Below are positions 22,712 to 30,248 of a DNA stretch of 37,230 nucleotides, in pieces. The number at the start of each line of letters is the position of its first letter. Within the stretch, counting starts at the first letter, position 1. The notes below the pieces were generated by a model that worked only from the letters and a program-made list of their open reading frames with translations, was not told the origin of the DNA and searched no databases. This DNA is from Zavarzinella formosa DSM 19928 (GTDB lineage Bacteria; Planctomycetota; Planctomycetia; Gemmatales; Gemmataceae). The stretch lies in the NCBI RefSeq assembly GCF_000255705.1, contig NZ_JH636439.1, positions 1,812,014 through 1,849,243 on the forward strand, written 5' to 3'. A program made the position numbers and the translations under genes.

Positions 22712-24178
22712 TCACGATTTTGAGTCTATTGGCCGACAGATGCCGAATCCGGTGTACCTTCCTGCTCCAATCAACACAGGTCCGGAGATGGGTTCCGGGA
22801 ACGTCAGTTGGACATGGTAGATCGGCCGGCGGGGGCGGTTGTCGGGCCAAGCTCGGGCGGCAAACGAGCGGACATGTGGCACGCCAGCCAAAAAGGCCGA
22901 CCGATTGAAACTCACTTCGCACGGAGCGGGGTAGCCTGCTTGAACGCATGCCTCGGCGATGATCACTTCTTCCGGGCGATTCGCCTTCGGGTATCGCGGC
23001 AACATGACCGGCGTGATGCTTGTCCATGTCTGGGAGGACTTTGTCCAAGTGCCGGCTTTTAGGGTCGTTCGCTCCCGCTCCCGGTCCGGGCGTTCGTCCA
23101 GCAAGAGATTGCAAGTCCCGGCGGCTTGGCCGGCGCCCGGATCACGGAAATACAGTTGTACGAATCCCTGACCGGCTTCCACATCCAAGGCTTCAATGGT
23201 CGGATTGTTCTGGATTAGCGCAAACAATTCGGCCGATTGTTGCGGTGTGAACTCTGTCGGCAGGGCGATGCCGATTCCGAGCAAGTGGCCGTCCGCATGT
23301 TCACGACCGACAAAGGCCATCGGGAAGGCGGCCGGGCGATTCGCATGGCTCGGCGCGCCATTCGGCTCGTGTCCCGACAGCCATTCCGGCGGGTTTGGCC
23401 CGTGTCGGCTCATCAAGGCGTTTCGCAATGCCTCAATGAGGTTCGGGGCCGATTCCAGCGACCATCGACGACCTTCGGTTTGCCGCAGCGTGATAATGGC
23501 TTGGTCATACGGAGGTTTGTGCGAGGTCGCACTTGGGGCTTTCGGTTCGGCGTACCCTTGCCAACCGGAAGGCTGCGGACGCAATCCTGCCCGATGACGA
23601 TTAAGCAGATAGTCCAGCCTTCCTGGCCCGAAAACTCGCATCCGATGCCTAGCCTGACTGTCCGTGGGGATCAGATTCGGGATTAGTTCTTGCTCGGCAA
23701 TGCCGATGCGCACGGGCGTTGCCGAATGCCCCAAATAAGTCGCCTTGGCACAGAGGGATTCAACGCCTGCCCGCAGGTTGGCTGGGAGATCGATATCCCA
23801 TGACATTTGAAACGACATACCGGCTGGGACAATCGCCGGGTAATGCCGGGGTTGTCGGTTTCGGCCGATGGGAATGCTTCCCATCGAGCCAAAAGGCCCC
23901 TTTTTGCCAACGGGCGAAGAATCGTCGTTCACCGGCACATAGGTGGTGAACGGCGTGCGCGTGGAAAGCAATTCGGGAATGGTGAGATCGGGCGGGCCGA
24001 GACGTTCGATCCACTCCAAGGCAGCCCGCTCCGCCGGATCTTCTCCGGATTCGCCGAATCCCGCCACAAGGGCCATGAACACGCGGTCTGGATGCGGAGG
24101 CCATTCCGGTTCTTCGCGGTCGTTCCAACTGGTGACGACGGCCCGGCCCATCAGCCATTCGATGGTCAGGGCGAACAT
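22712..24178 (-). CDS. csb2: Csb2 (GSU0054 family), Cas5/Cas6-like subunit
   Basis: The 488-aa protein opens MFALTIEWLMGRAVVTSWND followed by EPEWPPHPDRVFMALVAG, the typical start of the Csb2/GSU0054 family of type I-G systems. Family knowledge assigns it a Cas5-like N-terminal part and a Cas6-like C-terminal part, so it should bind the crRNA 5' end and probably process the repeat hairpin. The C-terminus carries HVQLTFPEPISGPVLIGAGR and YTGFGICRP, a glycine-rich stretch as in RAMP proteins. The start codon overlaps the csb1 stop in an ATGA (24175-24178 on the minus strand read), so the two are translationally coupled. Catalytic residues cannot be named with confidence from the sequence alone. 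Confidence 0.9.
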   Translation of the reverse strand: MFALTIEWLMGRAVVTSWNDREEPEWPPHPDRVFMALVAGFGESGEDPAERAALEWIERLGPPDLTIPELLSTRTPFTTYVPVNDDSSPVGKKGPFGSMGSIPIGRNRQPRHYPAIVPAGMSFQMSWDIDLPANLRAGVESLCAKATYLGHSATPVRIGIAEQELIPNLIPTDSQARHRMRVFGPGRLDYLLNRHRAGLRPQPSGWQGYAEPKAPSATSHKPPYDQAIITLRQTEGRRWSLESAPNLIEALRNALMSRHGPNPPEWLSGHEPNGAPSHANRPAAFPMAFVGREHADGHLLGIGIALPTEFTPQQSAELFALIQNNPTIEALDVEAGQGFVQLYFRDPGAGQAAGTCNLLLDERPDRERERTTLKAGTWTKSSQTWTSITPVMLPRYPKANRPEEVIIAEACVQAGYPAPCEVSFNRSAFLAGVPHVRSFAARAWPDNRPRRPIYHVQLTFPEPISGPVLIGAGRYTGFGICRPIDSKS

Positions 24179-25398
24179 CAGCCTTCCTCCCCGCCACCCT
24201 CGACGGCAGCCAATTCCATGCTTCTCTTGACCAGTTTGACCAGATCGGCCGATGGAATTAGAGTCAATTCTTCAAGATCCAATGGCAACTTCGCTTTCAA
24301 GACAGCCTCGACTGCCACCGAATAGAGCTTAATGGCTTCTTCCCGCGACAGAGCATATTGCGTGTCCGCTTCGCCGGGACGACCGAGCAGATTCCAAATG
24401 ATCGGATCTTTGGCCCGAAGAATGCAGCGGCTTCGCAAATCGTAGCCTGCTTCGGCGGCAAGGGTCGCCCCGAGCAATCCCAATGCGGCAAGGTAGGTGC
24501 GGGCAATCGTGTTGGCTTCGGGAGTGGAGGGACTTACCTCAGTAGTCGGGAAACGAAGCCGACGTAACGCCGGAAGGGACAACACGGTTGTTTGTTCGGC
24601 ATAGTCCATCGTGAAGCCACCTGCCGAAAGACTGGGCATTACATTGCCGTGGTTTGCTTCGGAAGGTTTGCCATCAGCTCCGAGTGGGACAGGTTTGCCC
24701 TTTTCTTTCAAGGCAATTTTCTCGTCAAGTGTCCACCCTTCGGCAGACTTGAATAGCTTTCCGCTGTTTACCCGAATGTTTAGCGGGTCGATTCGGCTGC
24801 TGGATTTGATCCCCGGAACGGCATTAACTCCGATAATTTCCGAAACGATGGCTCGCGCGAACTTGACTCCCAGTCCACCACGAGGCCCGGTACTGTCCCA
24901 CATGCCGAAAACCAGACTATGAGGGGAATGCTTGAGAAGTGGCGTCGCATACCCGGCGCTGAGTTGGTCGAGTTCTTTGCCAATGGGCGACTTGCGAAAG
25001 GCAATTTGTTTCCCGCCTGCCTCCGTGGTGCTATCCCGAAGAATGGCGTCCGCGATTCGGTGCGGGGCCTGCAAACTGGTTATCTTCCGAATGCCTGGAT
25101 TGTCCACGGCCTTGAAATCCACCGAGACAACCGGGAGTTTCACTTCCCCGCCTTCCCAAGCGTCTTGCAAGGCGAGTTCCATCCGGTTTGCCTGCGATGG
25201 GACAGAATCGAGCAGCACGCACGGAATCTGTTGGCCACCGATTATCCGATCTTCAATCGCGTACTTCCCTCCTTCATAGGTGGGCGGGAATACCTTTGGA
25301 CTGACGGGTTCCAGCCGGAGTGTCAACCGGAAGGCGGCGGCACTCCCGGCCACGGCGGCCTTGAGTGTTTCAAAGGCAAGAGACTTTGCGTTCGACAT
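24178..25398 (-). CDS. csb1: Csb1 (GSU0053 family), Cas7-type backbone subunit
   Basis: The 406-aa protein is the RNA-binding backbone of the type I-G complex. Family hallmarks are FPPTYEGGKYA near the N-terminus, then LLDSVPSQANRMELAL, KSPIGKEL and the SLVFGMWDSTGPRGG segment. I place the start at the ATG 25396-25398 (MSNAKSLAF) because AGGAG lies five bases upstream; an in-frame TTG at 25446 would add 16 residues but has no such site. It overlaps csb2 by the ATGA junction. The 234 bp upstream, up to cas2, hold no gene that I can support. They contain an AT-rich patch near 25425-25440 (AAAAATTAAT on the minus strand) that could belong to an internal promoter; this is weak. Confidence 0.92.
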   Translation of the reverse strand: MSNAKSLAFETLKAAVAGSAAAFRLTLRLEPVSPKVFPPTYEGGKYAIEDRIIGGQQIPCVLLDSVPSQANRMELALQDAWEGGEVKLPVVSVDFKAVDNPGIRKITSLQAPHRIADAILRDSTTEAGGKQIAFRKSPIGKELDQLSAGYATPLLKHSPHSLVFGMWDSTGPRGGLGVKFARAIVSEIIGVNAVPGIKSSSRIDPLNIRVNSGKLFKSAEGWTLDEKIALKEKGKPVPLGADGKPSEANHGNVMPSLSAGGFTMDYAEQTTVLSLPALRRLRFPTTEVSPSTPEANTIARTYLAALGLLGATLAAEAGYDLRSRCILRAKDPIIWNLLGRPGEADTQYALSREEAIKLYSVAVEAVLKAKLPLDLEELTLIPSADLVKLVKRSMELAAVEGGGEEG

Positions 25399-25632
25399 CT
25401 GGACTCCTGGTGGGGGTAGAGTTCGATTAATTTTTGTGGCGTTCAATCCAACGAGTTCGTTATGAACATCTCGGAGGAAAATGGATGATTCTCATGTGTG
25501 ATGGCGGGCCTTCTGCGAGTGAAGAAAGAGGATTGTGATCGGGTGGTTGGGCATTTGCAATCTCGGATGGGGTCATTTGTTGGAAATTTTTTTCGGGGGC
25601 CGGTTTCATTCGTTTTTTCGGTCGGGATGGTC

Positions 25633-25917
25633 TCACACGACGATCACCACATCCCTGGCATCCGGGGGAGGCGAGGGGCGGCCGATGCTTTCCATACTGT
25701 TCACGCAACGGCTGCATAGAGGCATGAAGATCACTTGGTCCGCGTCCAGGCTGATCAGGGCGTAAAGCCGGGAGCGGAGTTTTGCGAACTCCGTGGCCGA
25801 CAGGCGGCAGAGGAACACACTGTATTGGATGCGCAGCCCGAAATCCTCGCAACAACTGGCCACTTTGCGGAGCCGTTTTGGGTCCGCGATGTCATAAAAG
25901 ACGGCATAACTATCCAT
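25633..25917 (-). CDS. cas2: Cas2
   Basis: This is a small adaptation protein of 94 aa that bridges Cas1 dimers during spacer integration. It begins MDSYAVFYDIADPKRLRKVA, with the conserved Asp of the first beta strand (YDI), and continues with GLRIQYSVFLCRLS, a typical Cas2 second strand and helix. The C-terminus VVIVV forms the usual last strand. The length is normal for the family. It starts 6 bp after the end of cas4-cas1, so the two form one transcription and translation unit. A Cas2 in this locus fits the intact array and the possible off-target insertions nearby. Confidence 0.95.
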   Translation of the reverse strand: MDSYAVFYDIADPKRLRKVASCCEDFGLRIQYSVFLCRLSATEFAKLRSRLYALISLDADQVIFMPLCSRCVNSMESIGRPSPPPDARDVVIVV

Positions 25918-25923
25918 GTTGGC

Positions 25924-27654
25924 TCATCTCACAATGAAGCCGTGATAGCGGGGGACGTCGCCTCGCACATAAGCGGCCAACATACGGGCCTGCACTTCCA
26001 ACATGCGCGAATAACTCATGCGATAACCGTATTGCGGGTGGGTCACTTCCGCGGCTTTGCGCTGCTCGTAGGCGGCGAAGAATTTTTTGCGGCCCGCATC
26101 GGTAAGCTGGCAGGCATCTTTCCAACGGATGAAATCCCCCGGTGTCAACAGGCGGTTGTTGATCAGGGTGACCACCACGCTGTCAGCAATGATGGTTCGA
26201 AATTCCTCCATGATGTCGAGAGCGAGCGATGGCTTGCCGTGTCGGCCGACGTGATAGAAGCCCCGGTAGGGATCGAAGCCGACGGTGCAGACGGCCGAGA
26301 ACGCATCTTTCGCCAGCATCGCGTAGGCGAACGAAAGCAGGGCGTTCACCGGGTCGCGGGGTGGTCGCCGGTTGCGGGTGGTGAAGTCGAATCGGCCGTC
26401 GGGAAGATCCATTCGCAGGAAGCGGCCAAATTCGCCGAAATACAGGGCCGCCCCCTGCCCTTCGAGGCCGAGCAGGCTTTCGAGTTCCGTGGCCCGGTCG
26501 AGGCGATTGAGCAAGTCGGAGATGCCTCGAGCGGCCGGTTCGTCCTTGGCGGTGACCCGGCCCTCTTCTTCCGATTGGGCGCGCAGGCAACGCATCAGGA
26601 AAACCCGCTGGTTGGTCAGCTTTGCCCGGACCACTTCGCGGGCCAATGAGATGCGAATATCAGGATTGTCGAATTTGCGGAATTGGGCCTCTCGCAGCGA
26701 CACGTTCTTGGCCGGGGCGCTGACCAGCGTTGCGATGTATTTGCCGTAGCCGGACAGGTACGACACGGGGATTTCATTTGTCGCCAGTGTGGCCAGCGCC
26801 TGTGTGCTGACTTGCACGTTGCCGAAGATCACCACCTGCCGGACGGCGTGAATCGGGGCTTTGTTCAACTCCTGACCGTCTTTGCTGATGATCAGATGCT
26901 CGCCCCGTTTGCCGACATAGGCGCCGGGTTCTTGCACATACAGCACGGCCCCCGCGTCGGAGTGAGGAATCACCCTCGGAAGGGTGGGCGTGCCTTCCGA
27001 GGGGGGTGTTTCAGGCTCGGCGATGCCGAAGAGAGTTTCCTCCGGCAAACAGATGGGGCAGAGCGAACAACCGTGACAGCGGTTCCGCAATTCAGAAGGC
27101 AACGGCGGGGGCGGTGTGTCGCGGGCGGCAATCTCCCGGATCTGGTCGATGGCCGCGAGCGTTTGGGTTCGCAACTCCTCGGTGAAGGGAACGGTCAGAC
27201 GATCCCGGCTGCCGACAGAGAACTGGATGCCGTGCGAAACCGGCCGGCCGAGTTCTTCTTCCAGCAGCATCCCTTGAATGCACAGTTGCACGGCATCATT
27301 GTCATACACATACGGTTCGCCGTTCTGGTCGCGCGGGAAGTTGCCATGCTTGGTTTCGACGGGGCACGGCTCGCCATCGCGTTCCTCCAACACGTCGAGC
27401 TTGGCCGTCACCCCCAGGCGTTCTGAGGAGACAGTGACGCTGCGAGTGCGGTACACGTCGCCGTCCTTGCGAGTTTTGTTGGCGAGTCCCGGATCGTCGG
27501 TGCGCCGATGATCGAACAACCCGCCCTCGACGTGTTCGTTGACGGGCACGACGGCATCGACATATTGCAGGAAATAAAGCCGGGGACAGAAGGTGACTTG
27601 ATTCAAGGCTCGCGCCGGGATCAGGTCGAGCGGAATGGTGATCGCGGAGGCCAT
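25924..27654 (-). CDS. cas4-cas1: Cas4-Cas1 fusion
   Basis: This is a 576-aa fusion of the Cas4 exonuclease (PAM selection and prespacer trimming) with the Cas1 integrase. In Cas4, C23 (FCPRLYF) and the cluster C193, C196, C199, C202 (CHGCSLCPIC) are the iron-sulfur ligands, and D87, E100 and K102 (LDVLEE...VETKHG) the RecB-type nuclease site. Cas1 starts near residue 225, and its metal site is E398 (GLEGQ), H468 (GFYHVG) and D480/E483 (LALDIMEEF). I chose the ATG at 27652-27654 because GGAG lies eight bases upstream. A longer frame to 27804 runs through the 27774-27816 inverted repeat and has no family match. The fusion is characteristic of type I-G. All catalytic residues appear present, so adaptation should be active. 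Confidence 0.96.
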   Translation of the reverse strand: MASAITIPLDLIPARALNQVTFCPRLYFLQYVDAVVPVNEHVEGGLFDHRRTDDPGLANKTRKDGDVYRTRSVTVSSERLGVTAKLDVLEERDGEPCPVETKHGNFPRDQNGEPYVYDNDAVQLCIQGMLLEEELGRPVSHGIQFSVGSRDRLTVPFTEELRTQTLAAIDQIREIAARDTPPPPLPSELRNRCHGCSLCPICLPEETLFGIAEPETPPSEGTPTLPRVIPHSDAGAVLYVQEPGAYVGKRGEHLIISKDGQELNKAPIHAVRQVVIFGNVQVSTQALATLATNEIPVSYLSGYGKYIATLVSAPAKNVSLREAQFRKFDNPDIRISLAREVVRAKLTNQRVFLMRCLRAQSEEEGRVTAKDEPAARGISDLLNRLDRATELESLLGLEGQGAALYFGEFGRFLRMDLPDGRFDFTTRNRRPPRDPVNALLSFAYAMLAKDAFSAVCTVGFDPYRGFYHVGRHGKPSLALDIMEEFRTIIADSVVVTLINNRLLTPGDFIRWKDACQLTDAGRKKFFAAYEQRKAAEVTHPQYGYRMSYSRMLEVQARMLAAYVRGDVPRYHGFIVR

Positions 27655-27773
27655 GCGAAATACTCCGGAGAACGAGTCGCGGGTCGGGTGTCCGGAATGT
27701 GTTCCCGCGAGCGGGGCAAAGTTCGACGGATATTTCAAAAAACCGATCTGCGGAACGGTGATCAGGATGAACC

Positions 27774-27816
27774 CCGGAAACCCGACGGTCCGCTTCCGCA
27801 GCAACCGGGTTTCCGG
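27774..27816 (-). terminator. 11-bp perfect inverted repeat between the 73-aa gene and cas4-cas1
   Basis: CCGGAAACCCG at 27774-27784 pairs perfectly with CGGGTTTCCGG at 27806-27816, with 21 nt between. It lies 16 bp after the stop of the small gene and 120 bp before the chosen start of cas4-cas1. No U-run follows directly on the minus strand; a run of six T lies about 35 bp further on (27737-27742). It may be a partial terminator or attenuator that lowers cas expression relative to the upstream gene, or an mRNA-stabilising hairpin. Confidence 0.45.
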
Positions 27817-27831
27817 TAAACTATCTTGGAG

Positions 27832-28053
27832 TCAGGCAAGGTTTTGTCCTTGCGACGTGGGAAGGCGACGTCGTTTGCGCAAGTTCAGCAAACGACGCAA
27901 GAGTCGTGATTCTGGAACATCATTCCCGAAGAGGTGTTGGCATTCAGAAACGAAAGAGGCCCGCAAGGCGGGTTCGGTCAAAATGTCATCCACTGTTGAA
28001 TGGTGAGCGGACATCATTTGGCCATACACTTGAATGATCTGCGAATCGTTCAC
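27832..28053 (-). CDS. Small basic protein of unknown function upstream of cas4-cas1
   Basis: The protein has 73 aa and begins (GTG start) MNDSQIIQVYGQMMSAHH. The start is well supported: AAGGAG lies seven bases upstream of the GTG at 28051-28053. The middle (VDDILTEPALRASFVSECQH) looks helical and acidic. The C-terminal third (ESRLLRRLLNLRKRRRLP) is strongly basic. I see no signal peptide, membrane segment or catalytic motif, and I do not recognise the family. It is the first gene after the intergenic region that carries the degenerate mini-CRISPR and is read in the same direction as the cas genes. It could be the regulated partner (a toxin or cas regulator) of that RNA; this is inference from position only. 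Confidence 0.7.
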   Translation of the reverse strand: MNDSQIIQVYGQMMSAHHSTVDDILTEPALRASFVSECQHLFGNDVPESRLLRRLLNLRKRRRLPTSQGQNLA

Positions 28054-28175
28054 TAAAATTCTCCTTTTAAACCACCAGCTATTTACAAAGTTGGTGTCTA
28101 AACAGGTTAGTCTCTTATTCTAAAGAGTTCAATATGTGGCTGTGCGTTTTACTGTCGCTGGCGCGGCTTTTCGTT

Positions 28176-28181
28176 TATGAT
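28176..28181 (+). promoter_or_regulatory. Candidate -10 box for the mini-CRISPR RNA
   Basis: TATGAT (five of six to TATAAT) lies six bases before the start of the first degenerate repeat, so a transcript would begin almost exactly at that repeat. No good -35 box is visible 16-18 bp upstream. The interval 28155-28163 upstream of it contains TCGCTGGCG, which is repeated in the spacer-like segment. Confidence 0.35.
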
Positions 28182-28186
28182 TTGTG

Positions 28187-28298
28187 ATTTTCCAAGCTAC
28201 TTAAATGCTTGGCCGAATTGAAGTTAAATCGCTGGCGGTTCTTATTTGTCTGAGTGAAGATTTTCCACGCGAATTTCTTCGCGTGGCCGAATTATGTT
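28187..28298 (+). ncRNA. Degenerate two-repeat mini-CRISPR, candidate crRNA-like regulator
   Basis: Two repeat-like blocks (28187-28224 and 28260-28298) flank a 35-nt spacer-like segment (28225-28259). The first matches the transcribed CRISPR repeat over 14 consecutive bases (TGGCCGAATTGAAG, 28210-28223), including the 5' handle. The second matches over 12 (CGTGGCCGAATT, 28282-28293). The GGCC cores are exactly 74 bp apart, one array unit. Both blocks keep TTCCA at the start of the stem and TGG at its end, but with different paired stems: CCAAGC/GCTTGG (28192-28197, 28207-28212) and CCACGCGAA/TTCGCGTGG (28265-28273, 28278-28286). The element is on the strand opposite to the cas operon and lies just upstream of it. 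This is the layout of CreA or CreR crRNA-like RNAs that guide the effector complex to repress a toxin or the cas genes. It was found by reading only; expression is unproven. Confidence 0.7.
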
Positions 28299-28330
28299 GT
28301 TTGCAGAAGCACTAACCTCATTTTTGACTC

Positions 28331-28361
28331 AAACTGAAGCAAGTGACTTTTGTTTCAGTTT
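28331..28361 (-). terminator. 8-bp hairpin after HerA and after the mini-CRISPR
   Basis: AAACTGAA (28331-28338) pairs with TTCAGTTT (28354-28361) around a 15-nt loop. It lies 24 bp past the HerA stop on the minus strand and about 30 bp past the mini-CRISPR on the plus strand. It could therefore end transcripts from either side. The stem is AT-rich and no long U-run follows, so its strength as a terminator is uncertain. Confidence 0.35.
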
Positions 28362-28385
28362 CATAGTTTCAGTCATCTACAATAT

Positions 28386-30227
28386 TCAATCAACCATCCG
28401 AAGCTGGCAGGTCGTCGGGTTCATGGCCGTCAACAGCGGGCGGGTCATGTGGCCGAAAGAGACGACGGCCTGGCCGGGGGCGAGAGCCGGGAGTCTGGCC
28501 CATAAGCCGGGGTCGATGCCGGGGACGGTCTTGGCCAGCGTGCTGACCACTTGCGGGTCGGTTAGTTTGTGCAGGATGAAGTTGTTGCACAACCCCAAGA
28601 CTTGCCGGGGCAGGTGTTGCGGCAACTGGGTGACGAACGCCAGCCCGAGCCAGCGTTTTCGGCCCCGTTTGGCGATGCGGGCCACTTGATTGAACAGGTT
28701 TGGCGTCTTCTCGATGCGTTCGGCGCTGAGAAATTCGTGGGCCTCTTCGACGATGATCAGCACTCGTGGCGGTTCGGGGCGAGTCTCTTTCTCGAAGGCC
28801 GTGTAGGCTTTTTCTTGGGCTTCCTGAATTCCGCGCAACACATCGGCAACGGCGATGTTGTTCAGTTCGCTCATGCCGCTGTCGGACAGGTCGATGACCG
28901 ACACCCGGCCGGGCGTCAGCAGGTCGGCATAGTTGAGGAATTTCACGCCTTTGTCCGAGTGCTGCCGGTCAAACACTTTCAGACGATTAAGCCGCCGGAG
29001 CAGACTGTTGACCTTTCCCCATGACGAGGCAACTCCTGGCATTTCCTTTGACTTGATCAGCTCTTGGAACATCCTCTCGGCTTCCGGCGTCTTGAATTCC
29101 TTGTTGAAGCAAGTGAACTCTTCACCCTTGCCGACCGCCGCCCGGCATTTGCCGACGACATCAAGCAGGAAAGAGAGCGTCATGCGGGGATAACCGCGTT
29201 CAAACTCATCGAGTCGATTGAAGATGCGCTCCTGCTTGTCGGCCTCGGCGTCGCCGACTTTCTCCTTGGTCTGCGGAAAAATCCCCAGCCGCCGCATCAT
29301 CGTTTTCGTCACGTCATAGGCGAACAGATAGCGGTCAGATTGAGCCTCGTTCATGCCGAGCATTTCGATCACTACATAGGGCGACAGCCGGGCGAATTGC
29401 AGGGAAAACGGCCGAAGGCATGGATGTTTCGGATTGGTCGTGTCCCGGCCGACGAGGTGCAACAAGTGCATGGAATCGGCTGGCAACCCGGCGGGTGTTT
29501 TTCCGTTGGCCGCCAGTGTGCTGACCATGCGCGGGTCGGTGGTCGGTTCGTTGAGGCGGGTATATTCACCCTCGACATCCAGCAACACGACGGCCACCCC
29601 GGCGGCTTGGGCCTGTTGCACCAGACCGCTCACGGTGGTCGTTTTGCCGGAGCCGGTGGTGCCGAGAATGGCGGTGTGCCGAGGCAGCACGCTTTTCGCG
29701 GCTGACGGAATGGCGACTGTCAATTTTTCATGGCCAACGGCCAAACCCACGGCAATGTCTCCCTCGGCCTTCAACGCCTTGGCGGTTTCATTTTCGTTCA
29801 ATTGAAACACCGGACTGTGCGGCAACGGTCGTAGTCGCGGCGGCGTGAGTGTTCCATCATCGAGTTCCTGGCCCAACAGCGTGACATGGATGCGACCGTG
29901 AAACGACGGCAGATAGTCCCCGCCGCGCGTGCCAATGGCGACCATCACCGCCGAGTCGGCCCGCATGGTGTCCGGTTGGGCGAACGGTCCGGCGCTGACC
30001 ACGCCAAGATAATTTCGGTTGTCTCCCCGGCTTTTGATGCGGACCATCGCCTGGGCCGGCGCCTTTTGCACGTTGTCTCGCGGCAGCAAGACCGTGATCG
30101 TGCCGTCCTCGCTGCCGGGGGCGTCGAACATTGTCGAACCGATGGCGTCGGCCGGGAATGTCGCGGCGGGATAGGCCCCGCCGATGTCGGTGATTTCCTC
30201 GGCCAGTTCTTTCTGGGCAATGGTCAT
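28386..30227 (-). CDS. HerA/FtsK-type ATPase (DUF87), helicase-translocase
   Basis: This is a 613-aa hexameric ATPase of the HerA type, expected to pump DNA for a partner nuclease. An N-terminal beta-rich part (residues about 20-130) fits the HAS-barrel of this family. Walker A is GTTGSGKTT at 189-197. LLDVEGEYTRL (215-225) is the usual strand after it. Walker B is RVLIIVEEAHEFLS in the second half. RIAKRGRKRWLGLAFVTQ (arginine finger region and sensor) and PGQAVVSFG close the domain, which is typical of HerA. It starts 21 bp after the NurA-like gene and is last in a five-gene operon. HerA-NurA pairs process DNA ends in archaea, and related pairs are known from bacterial phage defence. That role here is inferred from the neighbourhood. 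Confidence 0.88.
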   Translation of the reverse strand: MTIAQKELAEEITDIGGAYPAATFPADAIGSTMFDAPGSEDGTITVLLPRDNVQKAPAQAMVRIKSRGDNRNYLGVVSAGPFAQPDTMRADSAVMVAIGTRGGDYLPSFHGRIHVTLLGQELDDGTLTPPRLRPLPHSPVFQLNENETAKALKAEGDIAVGLAVGHEKLTVAIPSAAKSVLPRHTAILGTTGSGKTTTVSGLVQQAQAAGVAVVLLDVEGEYTRLNEPTTDPRMVSTLAANGKTPAGLPADSMHLLHLVGRDTTNPKHPCLRPFSLQFARLSPYVVIEMLGMNEAQSDRYLFAYDVTKTMMRRLGIFPQTKEKVGDAEADKQERIFNRLDEFERGYPRMTLSFLLDVVGKCRAAVGKGEEFTCFNKEFKTPEAERMFQELIKSKEMPGVASSWGKVNSLLRRLNRLKVFDRQHSDKGVKFLNYADLLTPGRVSVIDLSDSGMSELNNIAVADVLRGIQEAQEKAYTAFEKETRPEPPRVLIIVEEAHEFLSAERIEKTPNLFNQVARIAKRGRKRWLGLAFVTQLPQHLPRQVLGLCNNFILHKLTDPQVVSTLAKTVPGIDPGLWARLPALAPGQAVVSFGHMTRPLLTAMNPTTCQLRMVD

Positions 30228-30248
30228 GGGGAGTCTCTCAAAGGGTGT

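Noticed and set aside
25399-25446. TTG start giving a longer Csb1
   Set aside because: The ATG at 25398 has AGGAG at the right distance; the TTG does not.
27655-27804. Longer start for cas4-cas1
   Set aside because: The extra 50 codons overlap the 27774-27816 inverted repeat and show no family similarity, while the ATG at 27654 has a good ribosome site and begins where Cas4 normally begins.
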